The notes under the pieces: generated by a model
Told to the model about the DNA's origin: nothing
Database searches by the model: none
The model's input: only the letters and a program-made list of their open reading frames with translations
Origin: Streptomyces sp. NBC_00557
GTDB lineage: Bacteria > Actinomycetota > Actinomycetes > Streptomycetales > Streptomycetaceae
DNA length: 64,000 bases
Reading direction: 5' to 3'
NCBI RefSeq assembly: GCF_036345995.1
Contig: NZ_CP107796.1
Coordinates: 2,356,001 to 2,420,000, forward strand
Position numbers and translations under genes: made by a program
Shown: piece by piece, positions 1 through 8,350 of the stretch
Layout of the letters: the number at the start of each line of letters is the position of its first letter
Numbering within the stretch: position 1 is the stretch's first letter

Positions 1-66
1 CCGGTCGGCAAGACCCGGCTCGCGGCGGAGATCGACGCGTACACCGAAACCTGGCTCGCCTCCTGA
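1..66 (+). CDS. 3' end of an unidentified rightward gene (partial)
   Basis: The window opens inside a reading frame whose last 21 codons are visible before TGA at 64-66. The tail is hydrophilic, contains a VGKTRLAAEI stretch and ends in TWLAS. Codon third positions are mostly G or C, as in real Streptomyces genes. Too little is present to name a family; the Gly-Lys-Thr is at the extreme C-terminus and is not a P-loop in that position. The next gene starts about 20 bases downstream on the same strand, so the two could be cotranscribed. Confidence 0.6.
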   Translation, partial: PVGKTRLAAEIDAYTETWLAS

Positions 67-86
67 CGCACCCCACAATGGGGGGC

Positions 87-800
87 ATGCAGACCGTGAC
101 CGCCGTGGCGCACCGCGGCGACCCCTATCGTCTCCGCGAGAACACGCTCGCCTCGCTCCGCTCCGCGCTCGTCCGGGGGGCGGACGTGGTCGAGGTCGAC
201 GTACGGCTGACCCGCGACGGCGTGCCCGTGCTGCTGCACGACGACACGCTGGAGCGGCTGTGGGGCGTCGGCCGGCCGCTGGCCGCGCTGTCCGCCGAGG
301 AGGTGCGCGGGCTCACGGCGGGCGGGGTGCCGACGCTGGCGGAGGCGCTGGCCGCGACCGGCGACCACCGGGTGATGGTGGACCTGTGCGGGCGGGTCGA
401 GCGGCGGATGGTGGACCGGGTCATGGACGTGGTCCGGCAGAGCGGGGCCGAGGAGCGGGTCTACTACTGCGCGGGCGCCGAGGCGATGCTGGCCGTCCGC
501 GCCGCCGACCCGGCCGCCGAGATCGCCCTGACCCGCACGACGCTGGCCCCGCCCCGGCCCGTGCTGCTGGACGCGATCCGCCCGCGCTGGCTCAACTACC
601 GCTTCTCCCTGGTGAGCCGGGACCTGGCGGCCCGCGTCCACCGCGACGGCCGTCTGCTGTCCGTGTGGACCCCGGACACCCGCCGCTCGATGGCCCGTCT
701 GCTGGACCTGGGCGTCGACTCGATCACCACCAACCGCATCGACACCCTGCACGCCCTGCGCGACGGCGCCGGCGGCGGGCGCCGCCGGCAGCGGACGTAG
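87..800 (+). CDS. Glycerophosphodiester phosphodiesterase family protein
   Basis: A short (about 237 residue) GDPD-family TIM-barrel protein, expected to hydrolyse glycerophosphodiesters to an alcohol and glycerol 3-phosphate. The family signature is at the N-terminus: an HRGD motif, then ENTLASLRSAL, then VVEVDVRLTRDGVPVLLHDD, which supply the catalytic His pair and metal-binding Glu/Asp. The end has SVWTPD and a late SITTNR, typical of the last barrel strands. No signal peptide is seen, so the enzyme is probably cytosolic. An ATG at 78, this ATG at 87 and a GTG at 96 are all possible starts; the run of six G at 80-85 best fits 96, so the N-terminus is uncertain by a few residues. Substrate is not indicated by neighbours. 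Confidence 0.85.
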   Translation: MQTVTAVAHRGDPYRLRENTLASLRSALVRGADVVEVDVRLTRDGVPVLLHDDTLERLWGVGRPLAALSAEEVRGLTAGGVPTLAEALAATGDHRVMVDLCGRVERRMVDRVMDVVRQSGAEERVYYCAGAEAMLAVRAADPAAEIALTRTTLAPPRPVLLDAIRPRWLNYRFSLVSRDLAARVHRDGRLLSVWTPDTRRSMARLLDLGVDSITTNRIDTLHALRDGAGGGRRRQRT

Positions 801-835
801 GCGTCAGCGGACGTAGGCGTCAGCGGGCGTAGGCG

Positions 836-1435
836 TCAGGAACCGGCGAACTCCAGCGGGGGCGCGATCGCCTGGGCGTCCGCCCCCTGCCCCACCCACA
901 GTCCGATCAGCAGCGCGGCCGTCGCCTCCAGCAGCCCGGCCCGGTGCAGTCCGCCGGCGTTCAGCGGCTCGCAGCCCAGGTCTCGCACCAGCCGTCGTAC
1001 GACCGTGAGCGCGGCCTCGTCGTCCCCGCACACCGGTACGGCGAGCGGGCGGCCGCCGAACACCGGCGGTGTCAGACGCCAGACGCTCTCGTGGCAGAGG
1101 TTGAACGCCTTGACCAGCCGGGCGCCGGGCGCGGCGGCGGCGATGCGCTCGGCCGCCGCCGGGCCGCCGGCCGTGAGCAGCCCGAAGTCCGGGCCGCCCA
1201 CCGGATTGGTGCAGTCGATCAGCACCCGTCCGCGCAGGGCGGGTTCGAGTCCGGCGACCACGTCCACGGCCGCCGAGTACGGCACGGCCAGCAGTACCGC
1301 GTCGACGCCGTGAGCCACCGCCGCCCGCGCATCGCCTCGCGACCGGCTGCCGGCGACCACCCGGTGGCCGGCCCGCTCCCACTGGCCGCCCAGCGCCTGA
1401 GCCATGGCGCCGGTACCGATGATTCCTATGCGCAC
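836..1435 (-). CDS. NADP/F420-dependent oxidoreductase-like Rossmann protein
   Basis: 199 residues, starting at GTG 1435 with a good GGGAGG ribosome site seven bases upstream. The N-terminus MRIGIIGTGAMAQAL is a GxGxxA dinucleotide fold, followed by AGSRSRGDA where NADP-binding family members carry the phosphate-binding Ser/Arg. The middle AVPYSAAVDVV and VLIDCTNPVGG are typical of the NADP oxidoreductase, coenzyme F420-dependent family (PF03807) that also includes F420H2:NADP oxidoreductase. The protein is short and lacks an obvious C-terminal helical domain seen in larger relatives. It is divergent from an HxlR-type regulator, which often controls an adjacent redox enzyme. The actual cofactor pair and substrate cannot be read from sequence. 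Confidence 0.75.
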   Translation of the reverse strand: MRIGIIGTGAMAQALGGQWERAGHRVVAGSRSRGDARAAVAHGVDAVLLAVPYSAAVDVVAGLEPALRGRVLIDCTNPVGGPDFGLLTAGGPAAAERIAAAAPGARLVKAFNLCHESVWRLTPPVFGGRPLAVPVCGDDEAALTVVRRLVRDLGCEPLNAGGLHRAGLLEATAALLIGLWVGQGADAQAIAPPLEFAGS

Positions 1436-1506
1436 GACCGCCTCCCTTTCCGGGCCTGTTGGACACGGCTACGACAGTAGGAAGCCGTTCGGGCACCATT
1501 CGGTAC

Positions 1507-1863
1507 GTGACCGACGACCACGTCTTCCTCGCCGACTGCCGGGCCCGGCTCGCCTTCGACCTGCTCTCCAACACCTGGAACGCGGTGGTGCTGTGGGCCC
1601 TGCGGGACGGCCCCCGCCGACCGGGCGCCCTGCGCGGGACCATCGGCGGGATCAGCCAGAAGGTACTGACCGAGACGCTGCGCCGGCTGGAGTTCAACGG
1701 TCTGGTGGAGCGGCGCGCCTACGGGGGTTCGCCGCCCCGGGTGGAGTACGGACTGACGCCGCTGGGGCGGACGTTGCTCGGTCCGATCGACGCTTTCGGC
1801 GCCTGGGCGTTCGAGCACGGCGACGAGGTGATGGCCGCCCAGGAGCGCTACGCCGGCGACTGA
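1507..1863 (+). CDS. HxlR family winged-helix transcriptional regulator
   Basis: About 118 residues. The core RLAFDLLSNTWNAVVLWAL, then LRGTIGGISQKVLTETLRRLE and LVERRAYGGSPPRVEYGLT, is the HxlR winged helix: recognition helix in the SQKVLTETLR segment, wing with the PPRVEY beta hairpin, and the LTPLGRTL turn. The start chosen is GTG at 1507, 16 codons inside a longer frame that begins with TTG at 1459, because similarity to the family begins just after it. No clear ribosome site precedes either start. The gene is divergent from the Rossmann reductase, only 71 bases away, so local autoregulation and control of the reductase are likely but inferred. Its 3' end overlaps the convergent membrane-protein gene by 16 bases. 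Confidence 0.85.
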   Translation: MTDDHVFLADCRARLAFDLLSNTWNAVVLWALRDGPRRPGALRGTIGGISQKVLTETLRRLEFNGLVERRAYGGSPPRVEYGLTPLGRTLLGPIDAFGAWAFEHGDEVMAAQERYAGD

Positions 1864-2375
1864 GCCGCCGCACCGGCCGCCGCCGTGAGCGCCTCCAGTC
1901 GCTTGGTCTTCTTGCGTACGACGTACAGCGGGACCACGCCGAACACGCCGAAGGACATGTCGATCAGGCTCCACCAGAAGGGAATTCCGCGGATCGGACC
2001 GCAGATCAGGGCGAGCGGGACGATGCCGGCGCAGGCGATCATGCCGAACTCGACGACCCAGACGTTGCGGACGGGGTCGCGGTAGGGCCCGTAGAAGGCG
2101 ACGGCGATGACGAGGTGGGCGAAGGCCAGCCAGTCGGTGCCGTAGAGCAGGAAGGGGTAGTCGGCGTCGGCGGTGTCGAGCCCGCTGCGCACCCGGGAGA
2201 TCCAGTCGGTCAGGCCGGGCAGGTGGTCCGGCACGGAGAGCCACCTCAGCGCGCTCTCGGTCCAGCGCAGTTCGTGCACCAGGGGGAAGGCGGTGGCCCC
2301 GCTGAGGGCGAGGCACACCACGAAGAAGACCAGCCAGACGCGAATGCCCTTGAGCAGGGCGGCTCTGTCGCTCAT
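1848..2375 (-). CDS. Conserved membrane protein, four predicted spans
   Basis: 175 residues. Four hydrophobic stretches are visible: VWLVFFVVCLALSGATAF near residue 14, the segment around LAFAHLVIAVAFYG near 103, MIACAGIVPLALICG near 130 and the WWSLIDMSFGVFGVVPLYVV segment before a basic tail VRKKTKR. The loop between spans 1 and 2 is long and contains many Trp and Asp residues. I do not recognise an enzymatic motif. The gene is leftward and follows the NLR-like gene's end by about 50 bases in the opposite order of transcription, so it is not obviously part of that unit. It overlaps the HxlR gene's end tail to tail. Confidence 0.75.
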   Translation of the reverse strand: MSDRAALLKGIRVWLVFFVVCLALSGATAFPLVHELRWTESALRWLSVPDHLPGLTDWISRVRSGLDTADADYPFLLYGTDWLAFAHLVIAVAFYGPYRDPVRNVWVVEFGMIACAGIVPLALICGPIRGIPFWWSLIDMSFGVFGVVPLYVVRKKTKRLEALTAAAGAAAQSPA

Positions 2376-2426
2376 GGCAGGAGCGTACGCCTGCGTTTGA
2401 ACACGTTCAAAACCACCCCCCCCGCC

Positions 2427-5400
2427 CTACCCCAGCGGCTCGTCCGGCGGCACCTGCCACACCCCCGGCAGACGGCCGTCCAGCTCGCCCGGCTCGAAGC
2501 GGCACATGCCCACCGCGTGCCAGAACTCGCCGGTGACGTCGCCCTCGTACTTGTAGCCGCCCGACGGGGACAGCGCGGCCCAGCCGCCGGGCATGCCGAC
2601 CAGGGTGACCCTCAGGGTGGCCGGGGCGTCCGCGGGCACGTTCCACACCCGCACCGTGCCGTCCTCGCCGCCGCCGGCGAGCAGGGAGCCGTCGGGGCTG
2701 AAGGCCACCGCCAGGATCCGGCCGGTGTGGCCGGTCAGCACGGCCGTCTGCTCGCCGGTGACGGCGTTCCACAGCCGGACGGTGCGGTCGTCGCCCGCCG
2801 TCGCCAGCAGGGGCCGCGACGGATGCACCGCGGCCGTCCAGAGCTTGCCGGTGTGCCCGGTGAGCCGGTGGACGGTCTCGCCGTCCTTCCAGACCACCGC
2901 CGTGCCGTCCCAGGAGGCGCTGGCCAGCCAGGAGCCGTCGGGGGCGAAGCCCACGGCGTACACCCGGTCGGTGTGGCCGTCGAGGACATCCGTGATCCGG
3001 CTCTCCGCCACGTCCCAGATCCGCACCTTGCGGTCGTCGCAGCCGGTGGCCAGGACCGCGCCGTCGGCCCGGAAGGCGATCGCGCGGACCCGCCCGAAGT
3101 GCTCGGTGATGGTGGCCACATGGGCGCCGGTGGTCCGGTACCACAGCCGTACCGTGTCGTCGTCGTTGGCGGTGGCGAGGAGTTCGCCGTCGGCGCTGAA
3201 CGCCTCCGCCCACACATGGTCGGTCTCGACGTCGAGTGCGCGCTGGTACTCGCCGGTGGCCGCGTTCCACAGGTAGATGTCGCCGTCGCTGCTCGCGGTG
3301 GCCAGCAGGGGCCCGGCGGGGCCGAACGCGGCCGAGACCAGGCGGTCGCTGTGGCCGGTCAGTTCGCGCAGCCGGCGGCCGGAGGCGGCGTGCCACACCC
3401 GGACGACGCCGTCGTTGCCGCCGGCCGCGAGCATCGAGCCGTCGGCGCTGAAGGAGAGGGTGCCGATGCGCCGCCCGTGCCCGCGCAGGATGCGCCGGCC
3501 CTGCCCGGTGGCGGGCTCCCACAGCCGTACGACACCGTCGTTGCCGCCGGTCACCAGCAGGGCGCCGGCCCCCTGGGCGGGCGTGTCGCCGTGCGGACGG
3601 AACTTGCACACCCAGACCGAGCCGCGGTGCTCGGCGGGCTGCCGGTTCAGCGGCGCCGCGACCGGGTCGGCCGCGGGGTCGATCCGCCACAGCCGGACCA
3701 CACCGGCGCTGTCCCCGGCGGCGAGCAGGGTCCCGTCGGGGTCGAACAGCACCTGGTACACGGCCCCGCGGCAGCCGCCGAGCAGTCCGGCGCCGCGCCC
3801 GCCGGCCAGGTCCCACAGCCGTACCTCCCCCTCGGTGTCGCCGCTGACCAGGAGGGTGCCGCCGGGGTGGAAGTCCAGGGTGTAGACGCGGCCGGAGTGC
3901 CCGGTGAACTCGTGCAGCAGGCGTCCGGTCGCCGGGTCCCACAGCCGCACGGCGCCGCCCTGCCGGCCGTCGCCCCGGTCGGCGGTGGCCAGCAGGGCGC
4001 CGTCCGGGCCGAACCGCGCCCGGAACACCGCGCCCTGGTGGCCGGGGAGTTCACCGGCCGTCCGCCCGGTGCCCAGGTCCCACAGGCGTACGGCGGCGGA
4101 GGAGTCGCCGGTGACCAGGGCGGCGTTGCCCGGTGCGAACGCCACGGTGTAGACGGGCGCCGCGTGGCCGGGCAGCCGGTGCAGGGCGGTGCCCGAGGCG
4201 GTGTCCCAGACGGTGACCACGCCGTCGGCGTCGCCGGTGGCCATCAGGGAGCCTTCGGCGTCGAGGACGAGCGGCCAGACGCCGCTGCCGTGGATCTCCA
4301 GCCGGTGCAGGCAGCGGCCGGAGACCGGGTCCCACAGGCGTACCGTGCCGTCGGAGCTGCCGGTGGCCAGGACGCGGCCGCGGAACTTCACGGCGTAGAC
4401 CCGGCCGGTGTGGCCCTGGAGGGTGCGCAGCGGGGTGCCGGTGGCGGCCTCGCAGACCAGGACGCCGCCGTCCTCGCTGCCCACGGCGAGGAGTTCGCCG
4501 TCGGGGCTGTAGGAGATGGGCTCGGGCAGCCGGCTGGTCCGCATGTCGTAGCCGTACGGCACACCGACCGCGGAGGGCCGGAAGCCGGCGTCGACGGCCA
4601 TGCCGGGCGCGATGGCGGCGGTGGCCAGCTCGGGACGGCCGGCCAGCGGACCGGTGGTCGCCGAGATCAGCGCCGCCCGCCGCCACCGGCTGCCGTCCAC
4701 CCGGGCGCCGGTCAGGTCGGTGCCGATCAGCCGGGCGCGCCGCAGGTCGGCGCCGCGCAGGTCGGCGCCGGTGAGATCGGCGCCGTCGAGCCGGGCGCCG
4801 GTCAGCCGGGCGCCGCGCAGGACGGCGCCGGAGAGGTTGGCGCCGATCAGCCGGGCGTCGGTGAGGTCGGCGCGGGTCAGGTCGACGCCGGAGAAGTCGC
4901 GGTGGGACAGGTCCTCCCCGGCGAGGGCCGCGCCGCGCAGGTCGGTGTGGGCGGGCACGCGCAGCCGGCTGAGGATCTTCACGGCGTTGGCGTGGGCGGC
5001 GTCCGGCGCGGCGTCGCCGGACGGGCCGGACAGCTCCCGTTCGGCCCAGGCCTGGCAGATCCGGTGGTCGGCGAGGTCGCACAGGAACTCGACGGCGAGC
5101 TGGCTGAGCTGGCGGCGCTCCAGCAGGGCGCTGTCGCCGCGGGTGATCCGGCGGGCGCACTCCCGGGCGACCAGCCACTCCACCACCGAGCCGTGGATGA
5201 ACCGGAACACCCCGTCGTCGCTGCGCACCAGCAGGCTGCCGGAGCCGATGGCGTGCGCGGTCTGCGGCACCGACAGCCGGGCGTCCGCGAGCCCGGTCAG
5301 GGTCTCGGCGACGTCGGTCAGCTCGTCCAGGCGCAGCGAGTCCTGTCCGCTCTCCCACAGCCGCAGGGCGAGCGCGGTGACCGCGTCCCACAGCTGGTCC

Positions 5401-8210
5401 ACGGAGAGTCCGGGCGCCCGGCCGGGGCTGCCGCCGCCCCGCTGCGCCTCGAAGCCGAGCCAGGCGCCGAGCACCTCCTCGTACAGCCCGGCGGGGCTGA
5501 GGGCGCGCCCGGCGCCGGCGACCGCGCGCAGCCGGTCGTCGTCGAGGTCGGCGACGAAGCCGAGCAGCCGGGGGTTGCGGCACAGGGCGAGCAGGTCGGG
5601 GATGGCGTCGAGCAGCCGCAGCCGGTGGTCGGCGGCGCGTTCGTCGCCGTCGTAGCGGTTGACCAGGTAGGCGCGGATCTGCTGCGGGGTGAACTCCCGT
5701 ACGGCCAGCACCCGGCGGTGCGGGAGCAGGCCGACGCGTTCGCCGAGCGCGGTGAGCACCTGGCCCTGGGAGCGGAAGTGCTGGGTGCGGCTGGAGACCA
5801 CGATCTTGGCGCTGTCCACGGCGGAGTCCAGCAGCACCTGGAGGCGTTCGGCGGCGCGGTCGTACGTCACCTGGTTGACGAGTTCGTCGAAGCCGTCGAA
5901 GAGCAGCACGATCCGGCCCTGCTGCAGCATGTACCGGAAGGCCCGCAGGTCGATGTTGTCGACGCCGTGCGCGGCGAGGTGCGCGGCGACCAGGCCCTCG
6001 AAGGAGTAGGCTCGGTCCAGGGCGTGCAGTTCGATCAGCAGCGGCACGAGGTGCGGCAGTTCGGCCGGGATACGGCGGGCCAGCTCGCGCAGCGCGAAGG
6101 TCTTGCCGTGCCCGAAGTCGCCGAGCAGCAGCAGGAAGCGCCCCTGGTCGGAGTCGAGCAGGCGCAGCATCTCGTCCACGAGCCCGTCGCGGTCCTCGGC
6201 GTCGAGGCGCTCCACCTCCCGGTAGCGCTGCGGCAGGTACATGCCCGGGGGATAGCGGGGGTCGGTGCGCAGCCGCTCGGTCTGCGCGGCGACGTAGCCG
6301 CGCAGGTCGAGCAGCCCCTGGAACTCGGTGAAGCTGCGCACCCGCACGCCCAGGCGGCGGGCCGCGTCGCGCAGCTCGCGGGCGGGCGGCGGGCCGTCGT
6401 GGACGAGTTCGGCCTCCGCCTGGGCGTCGGCGGCGTGCACGAGCGCCGCGAACCGGTCGACGTCCTGCGCGGCCGGGGTGCCGATGTGGACGGCCACCCG
6501 CTGCTGCCGTACGAAGCCCGACTGGCTCCAGGTGACGAGGAGTTGCGGCACCGGGCCGTCCACCCGGCGGATCTGGGCGCCCTCGTGCCGGGTGCGGCAG
6601 ACCTCGGCGACCCGGGCGAGCAGGATCTCGGCGGGGGTCTGCACGGCGCGCGGCTCGGGCTCGGGCGCGGGCGTGCCGGCGCGGTCGTCGGCGGGCGCCG
6701 TCCCGGGCCCGAAGGCCCGGTCGGCCCGCCGCCACCGGACCGGCCGCCGCTGCGGCTCCCCCGGCCCCTGCCAGACGGCCAGCCCGTCCCGCCCGATCCG
6801 CACCAGCTGGTGCCCGCCGGGCCGCCCGGCGCCGATCAGCGGCACCTCGCCGGAGCCGGTGGCCAGGGCGGCCGGGGTGCCGGGGCCGGACGGGCCGTGC
6901 AGCAGCAGGTGCAGCCGGGGCGCGGTGAGCCGGGCCAGCACCTCGGTGTCGCGCAGCGGCCCGGCGCCGTCGACCGCGGCCGTCCCGGGGCGCCGTACGC
7001 CGGGGGCGGCCGTGCGGGCGGCGCCGGGCGAGTGCCGTACGACCCCGATCCTCAGCCACCCCTCGGTCTCGTGGGGCCGCAGCGCCTGCGCGAACCAGGC
7101 CGCCTGCTCGCGTCCGATCAGCCCGTACTGGTCGTCGGGCCGGTGGCTGTACGCCATGGACGAGTTCAGGCCCGCGACGACGGTGTGCAGCTCCGGCACG
7201 GGGAACAGGCTCCACGGCTGGTCGCTGTCGAAGACGAGGTCGAGCCCCTGGTACAGCTCCCGGAACAGCCCGGCGAAGTGCCGCCACTTGGGCCAGTACG
7301 GCGGCCGGGGCGGCATCTCGTCGGCCTCGCAGGTGCTGAAGTAGGCCCGGCAGGCGGCCTGGTTGACGTCCTGGCCGCCGGGGACCAGGACGACCCGGTG
7401 CGGTTCGAGCCCGAGCAGGGCCCGCAGCCCGGTGAGGAAGGCGAGGGCCTGCTCGAACTCGCGCCGGCTGCCGGAGGCGGTGAGGTCTCCGGTGACGACG
7501 AGCAGGTCGGGCGCGGGCGCCCCGGCGTCGGCCAGCTCGACCAGGTCGCCCCAGATCGCGGCCTGCAACTCGGCGGGGTCCTGGCCCCGGCCGAAGGCGG
7601 GTCCGGCGAGCTGGAGCACGGTGACCGCGTCCCGTTCCCCGTCCGTTCCGGACACCCGCGGATACGCCGGCGCCGCCGCGGGTCTGCGCCGCCCGGCCCA
7701 CCCGGTGCCGCCGAGCGGCCGTCCGGGGCCCGGCGGGGGCGGGGCCGGGGCCGGCGGCTGCCCGTTCGCGCCGCCGGGGTAGCCGGGCGGCAGACTGGGC
7801 CGGGCCCGCCCGTCGAGGGCCTGCCGGACCCGGGCGAGCAGCAGGTCCCGGGCCGCCACCGGATCGGTGACCGGCACCAGGTCCACGTAGGTGATGGTGG
7901 CGAGCAGGCCCTCCACCGGGATGTCCTCGACCCGCACGGTGATCAGCCGCCGCTCCGGCGCGTCCGGATCGGCGCGCAGGGCGGCCTGCCACTCCATCCG
8001 CCCGTACCGGGACCGCTCGTAGTTCCTGGACAGTACGGCGATGACGGCGGCGGACTCGCTCACGCCCCGGTCCATGAAGTCCACGAAGTTCGTGCCCGGC
8101 ACGAAGTCCCAGGCCTGCAGCACCGTCCGGTACCCGGCCTCCTCCAGCGTCCAGGCGATCCAGGACGCCCAGCGCTCGTCCGCGGGCGAGTAACTGATGA
8201 AGAAATCCAA
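2427..8210 (-). CDS. TIR-phosphoesterase-like-NACHT-pentapeptide-WD40 NLR-like protein
   Basis: About 1,927 residues counted from TTG 8210, chosen because a GGGGGA site lies ten bases upstream and the TIR fold begins at once; ATG 8249 is the alternative. Domains in order: TIR (1-140) with FFISYSPADERWA and a Glu at 73 in GRMEWQAAL, where TIR NADases carry the catalytic Glu. A calcineurin-phosphoesterase-like domain (about 195-445) keeps VVTGDLT (D242) but has LQLAGPAFG, VPGGQDVN and LLLHGPSG in place of DxH, GNHD and GHxH. An uncharacterised region precedes NACHT, with Walker A GDFGHGKT (697-704) and Walker B LLFDGFDE (D772). A helical region, about 18 pentapeptide repeats (about 1085-1175), then some 15 WD40 repeats and a short C-terminal module follow. 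STAND/NLR proteins of this layout act in bacterial immunity; that role here is inference. Confidence 0.93.
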   Translation of the reverse strand: MDFFISYSPADERWASWIAWTLEEAGYRTVLQAWDFVPGTNFVDFMDRGVSESAAVIAVLSRNYERSRYGRMEWQAALRADPDAPERRLITVRVEDIPVEGLLATITYVDLVPVTDPVAARDLLLARVRQALDGRARPSLPPGYPGGANGQPPAPAPPPPGPGRPLGGTGWAGRRRPAAAPAYPRVSGTDGERDAVTVLQLAGPAFGRGQDPAELQAAIWGDLVELADAGAPAPDLLVVTGDLTASGSRREFEQALAFLTGLRALLGLEPHRVVLVPGGQDVNQAACRAYFSTCEADEMPPRPPYWPKWRHFAGLFRELYQGLDLVFDSDQPWSLFPVPELHTVVAGLNSSMAYSHRPDDQYGLIGREQAAWFAQALRPHETEGWLRIGVVRHSPGAARTAAPGVRRPGTAAVDGAGPLRDTEVLARLTAPRLHLLLHGPSGPGTPAALATGSGEVPLIGAGRPGGHQLVRIGRDGLAVWQGPGEPQRRPVRWRRADRAFGPGTAPADDRAGTPAPEPEPRAVQTPAEILLARVAEVCRTRHEGAQIRRVDGPVPQLLVTWSQSGFVRQQRVAVHIGTPAAQDVDRFAALVHAADAQAEAELVHDGPPPARELRDAARRLGVRVRSFTEFQGLLDLRGYVAAQTERLRTDPRYPPGMYLPQRYREVERLDAEDRDGLVDEMLRLLDSDQGRFLLLLGDFGHGKTFALRELARRIPAELPHLVPLLIELHALDRAYSFEGLVAAHLAAHGVDNIDLRAFRYMLQQGRIVLLFDGFDELVNQVTYDRAAERLQVLLDSAVDSAKIVVSSRTQHFRSQGQVLTALGERVGLLPHRRVLAVREFTPQQIRAYLVNRYDGDERAADHRLRLLDAIPDLLALCRNPRLLGFVADLDDDRLRAVAGAGRALSPAGLYEEVLGAWLGFEAQRGGGSPGRAPGLSVDQLWDAVTALALRLWESGQDSLRLDELTDVAETLTGLADARLSVPQTAHAIGSGSLLVRSDDGVFRFIHGSVVEWLVARECARRITRGDSALLERRQLSQLAVEFLCDLADHRICQAWAERELSGPSGDAAPDAAHANAVKILSRLRVPAHTDLRGAALAGEDLSHRDFSGVDLTRADLTDARLIGANLSGAVLRGARLTGARLDGADLTGADLRGADLRRARLIGTDLTGARVDGSRWRRAALISATTGPLAGRPELATAAIAPGMAVDAGFRPSAVGVPYGYDMRTSRLPEPISYSPDGELLAVGSEDGGVLVCEAATGTPLRTLQGHTGRVYAVKFRGRVLATGSSDGTVRLWDPVSGRCLHRLEIHGSGVWPLVLDAEGSLMATGDADGVVTVWDTASGTALHRLPGHAAPVYTVAFAPGNAALVTGDSSAAVRLWDLGTGRTAGELPGHQGAVFRARFGPDGALLATADRGDGRQGGAVRLWDPATGRLLHEFTGHSGRVYTLDFHPGGTLLVSGDTEGEVRLWDLAGGRGAGLLGGCRGAVYQVLFDPDGTLLAAGDSAGVVRLWRIDPAADPVAAPLNRQPAEHRGSVWVCKFRPHGDTPAQGAGALLVTGGNDGVVRLWEPATGQGRRILRGHGRRIGTLSFSADGSMLAAGGNDGVVRVWHAASGRRLRELTGHSDRLVSAAFGPAGPLLATASSDGDIYLWNAATGEYQRALDVETDHVWAEAFSADGELLATANDDDTVRLWYRTTGAHVATITEHFGRVRAIAFRADGAVLATGCDDRKVRIWDVAESRITDVLDGHTDRVYAVGFAPDGSWLASASWDGTAVVWKDGETVHRLTGHTGKLWTAAVHPSRPLLATAGDDRTVRLWNAVTGEQTAVLTGHTGRILAVAFSPDGSLLAGGGEDGTVRVWNVPADAPATLRVTLVGMPGGWAALSPSGGYKYEGDVTGEFWHAVGMCRFEPGELDGRLPGVWQVPPDEPLG

Positions 8211-8350
8211 TGGCCCGGTGTCCCCCGGGGCGATCTGACGAGCCACCATGTATTCATGATGCCGTGAGAAGACAGGCCGATACCGGTCGTTTCCAGGCGT
8301 TCGACGGCGCCCTGGTCACAGCGACGCACAAACGTGCGACCCTTCCCTCC

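Noticed and set aside
2430..4960. Repetitive DNA that might be taken for a CRISPR array or satellite
   Set aside because: The periodicity comes from WD40 and pentapeptide codons within one coding frame. Units vary and there are no constant repeats with unique spacers.
1404..8267. A 2,287-codon open frame on the plus strand opposite the NLR-like gene
   Set aside because: It is the antisense frame kept open by strong G/C third-position bias. Its composition is Gly/Val/Gln/Arg-rich without motifs, while the minus strand has seven recognisable domain types.
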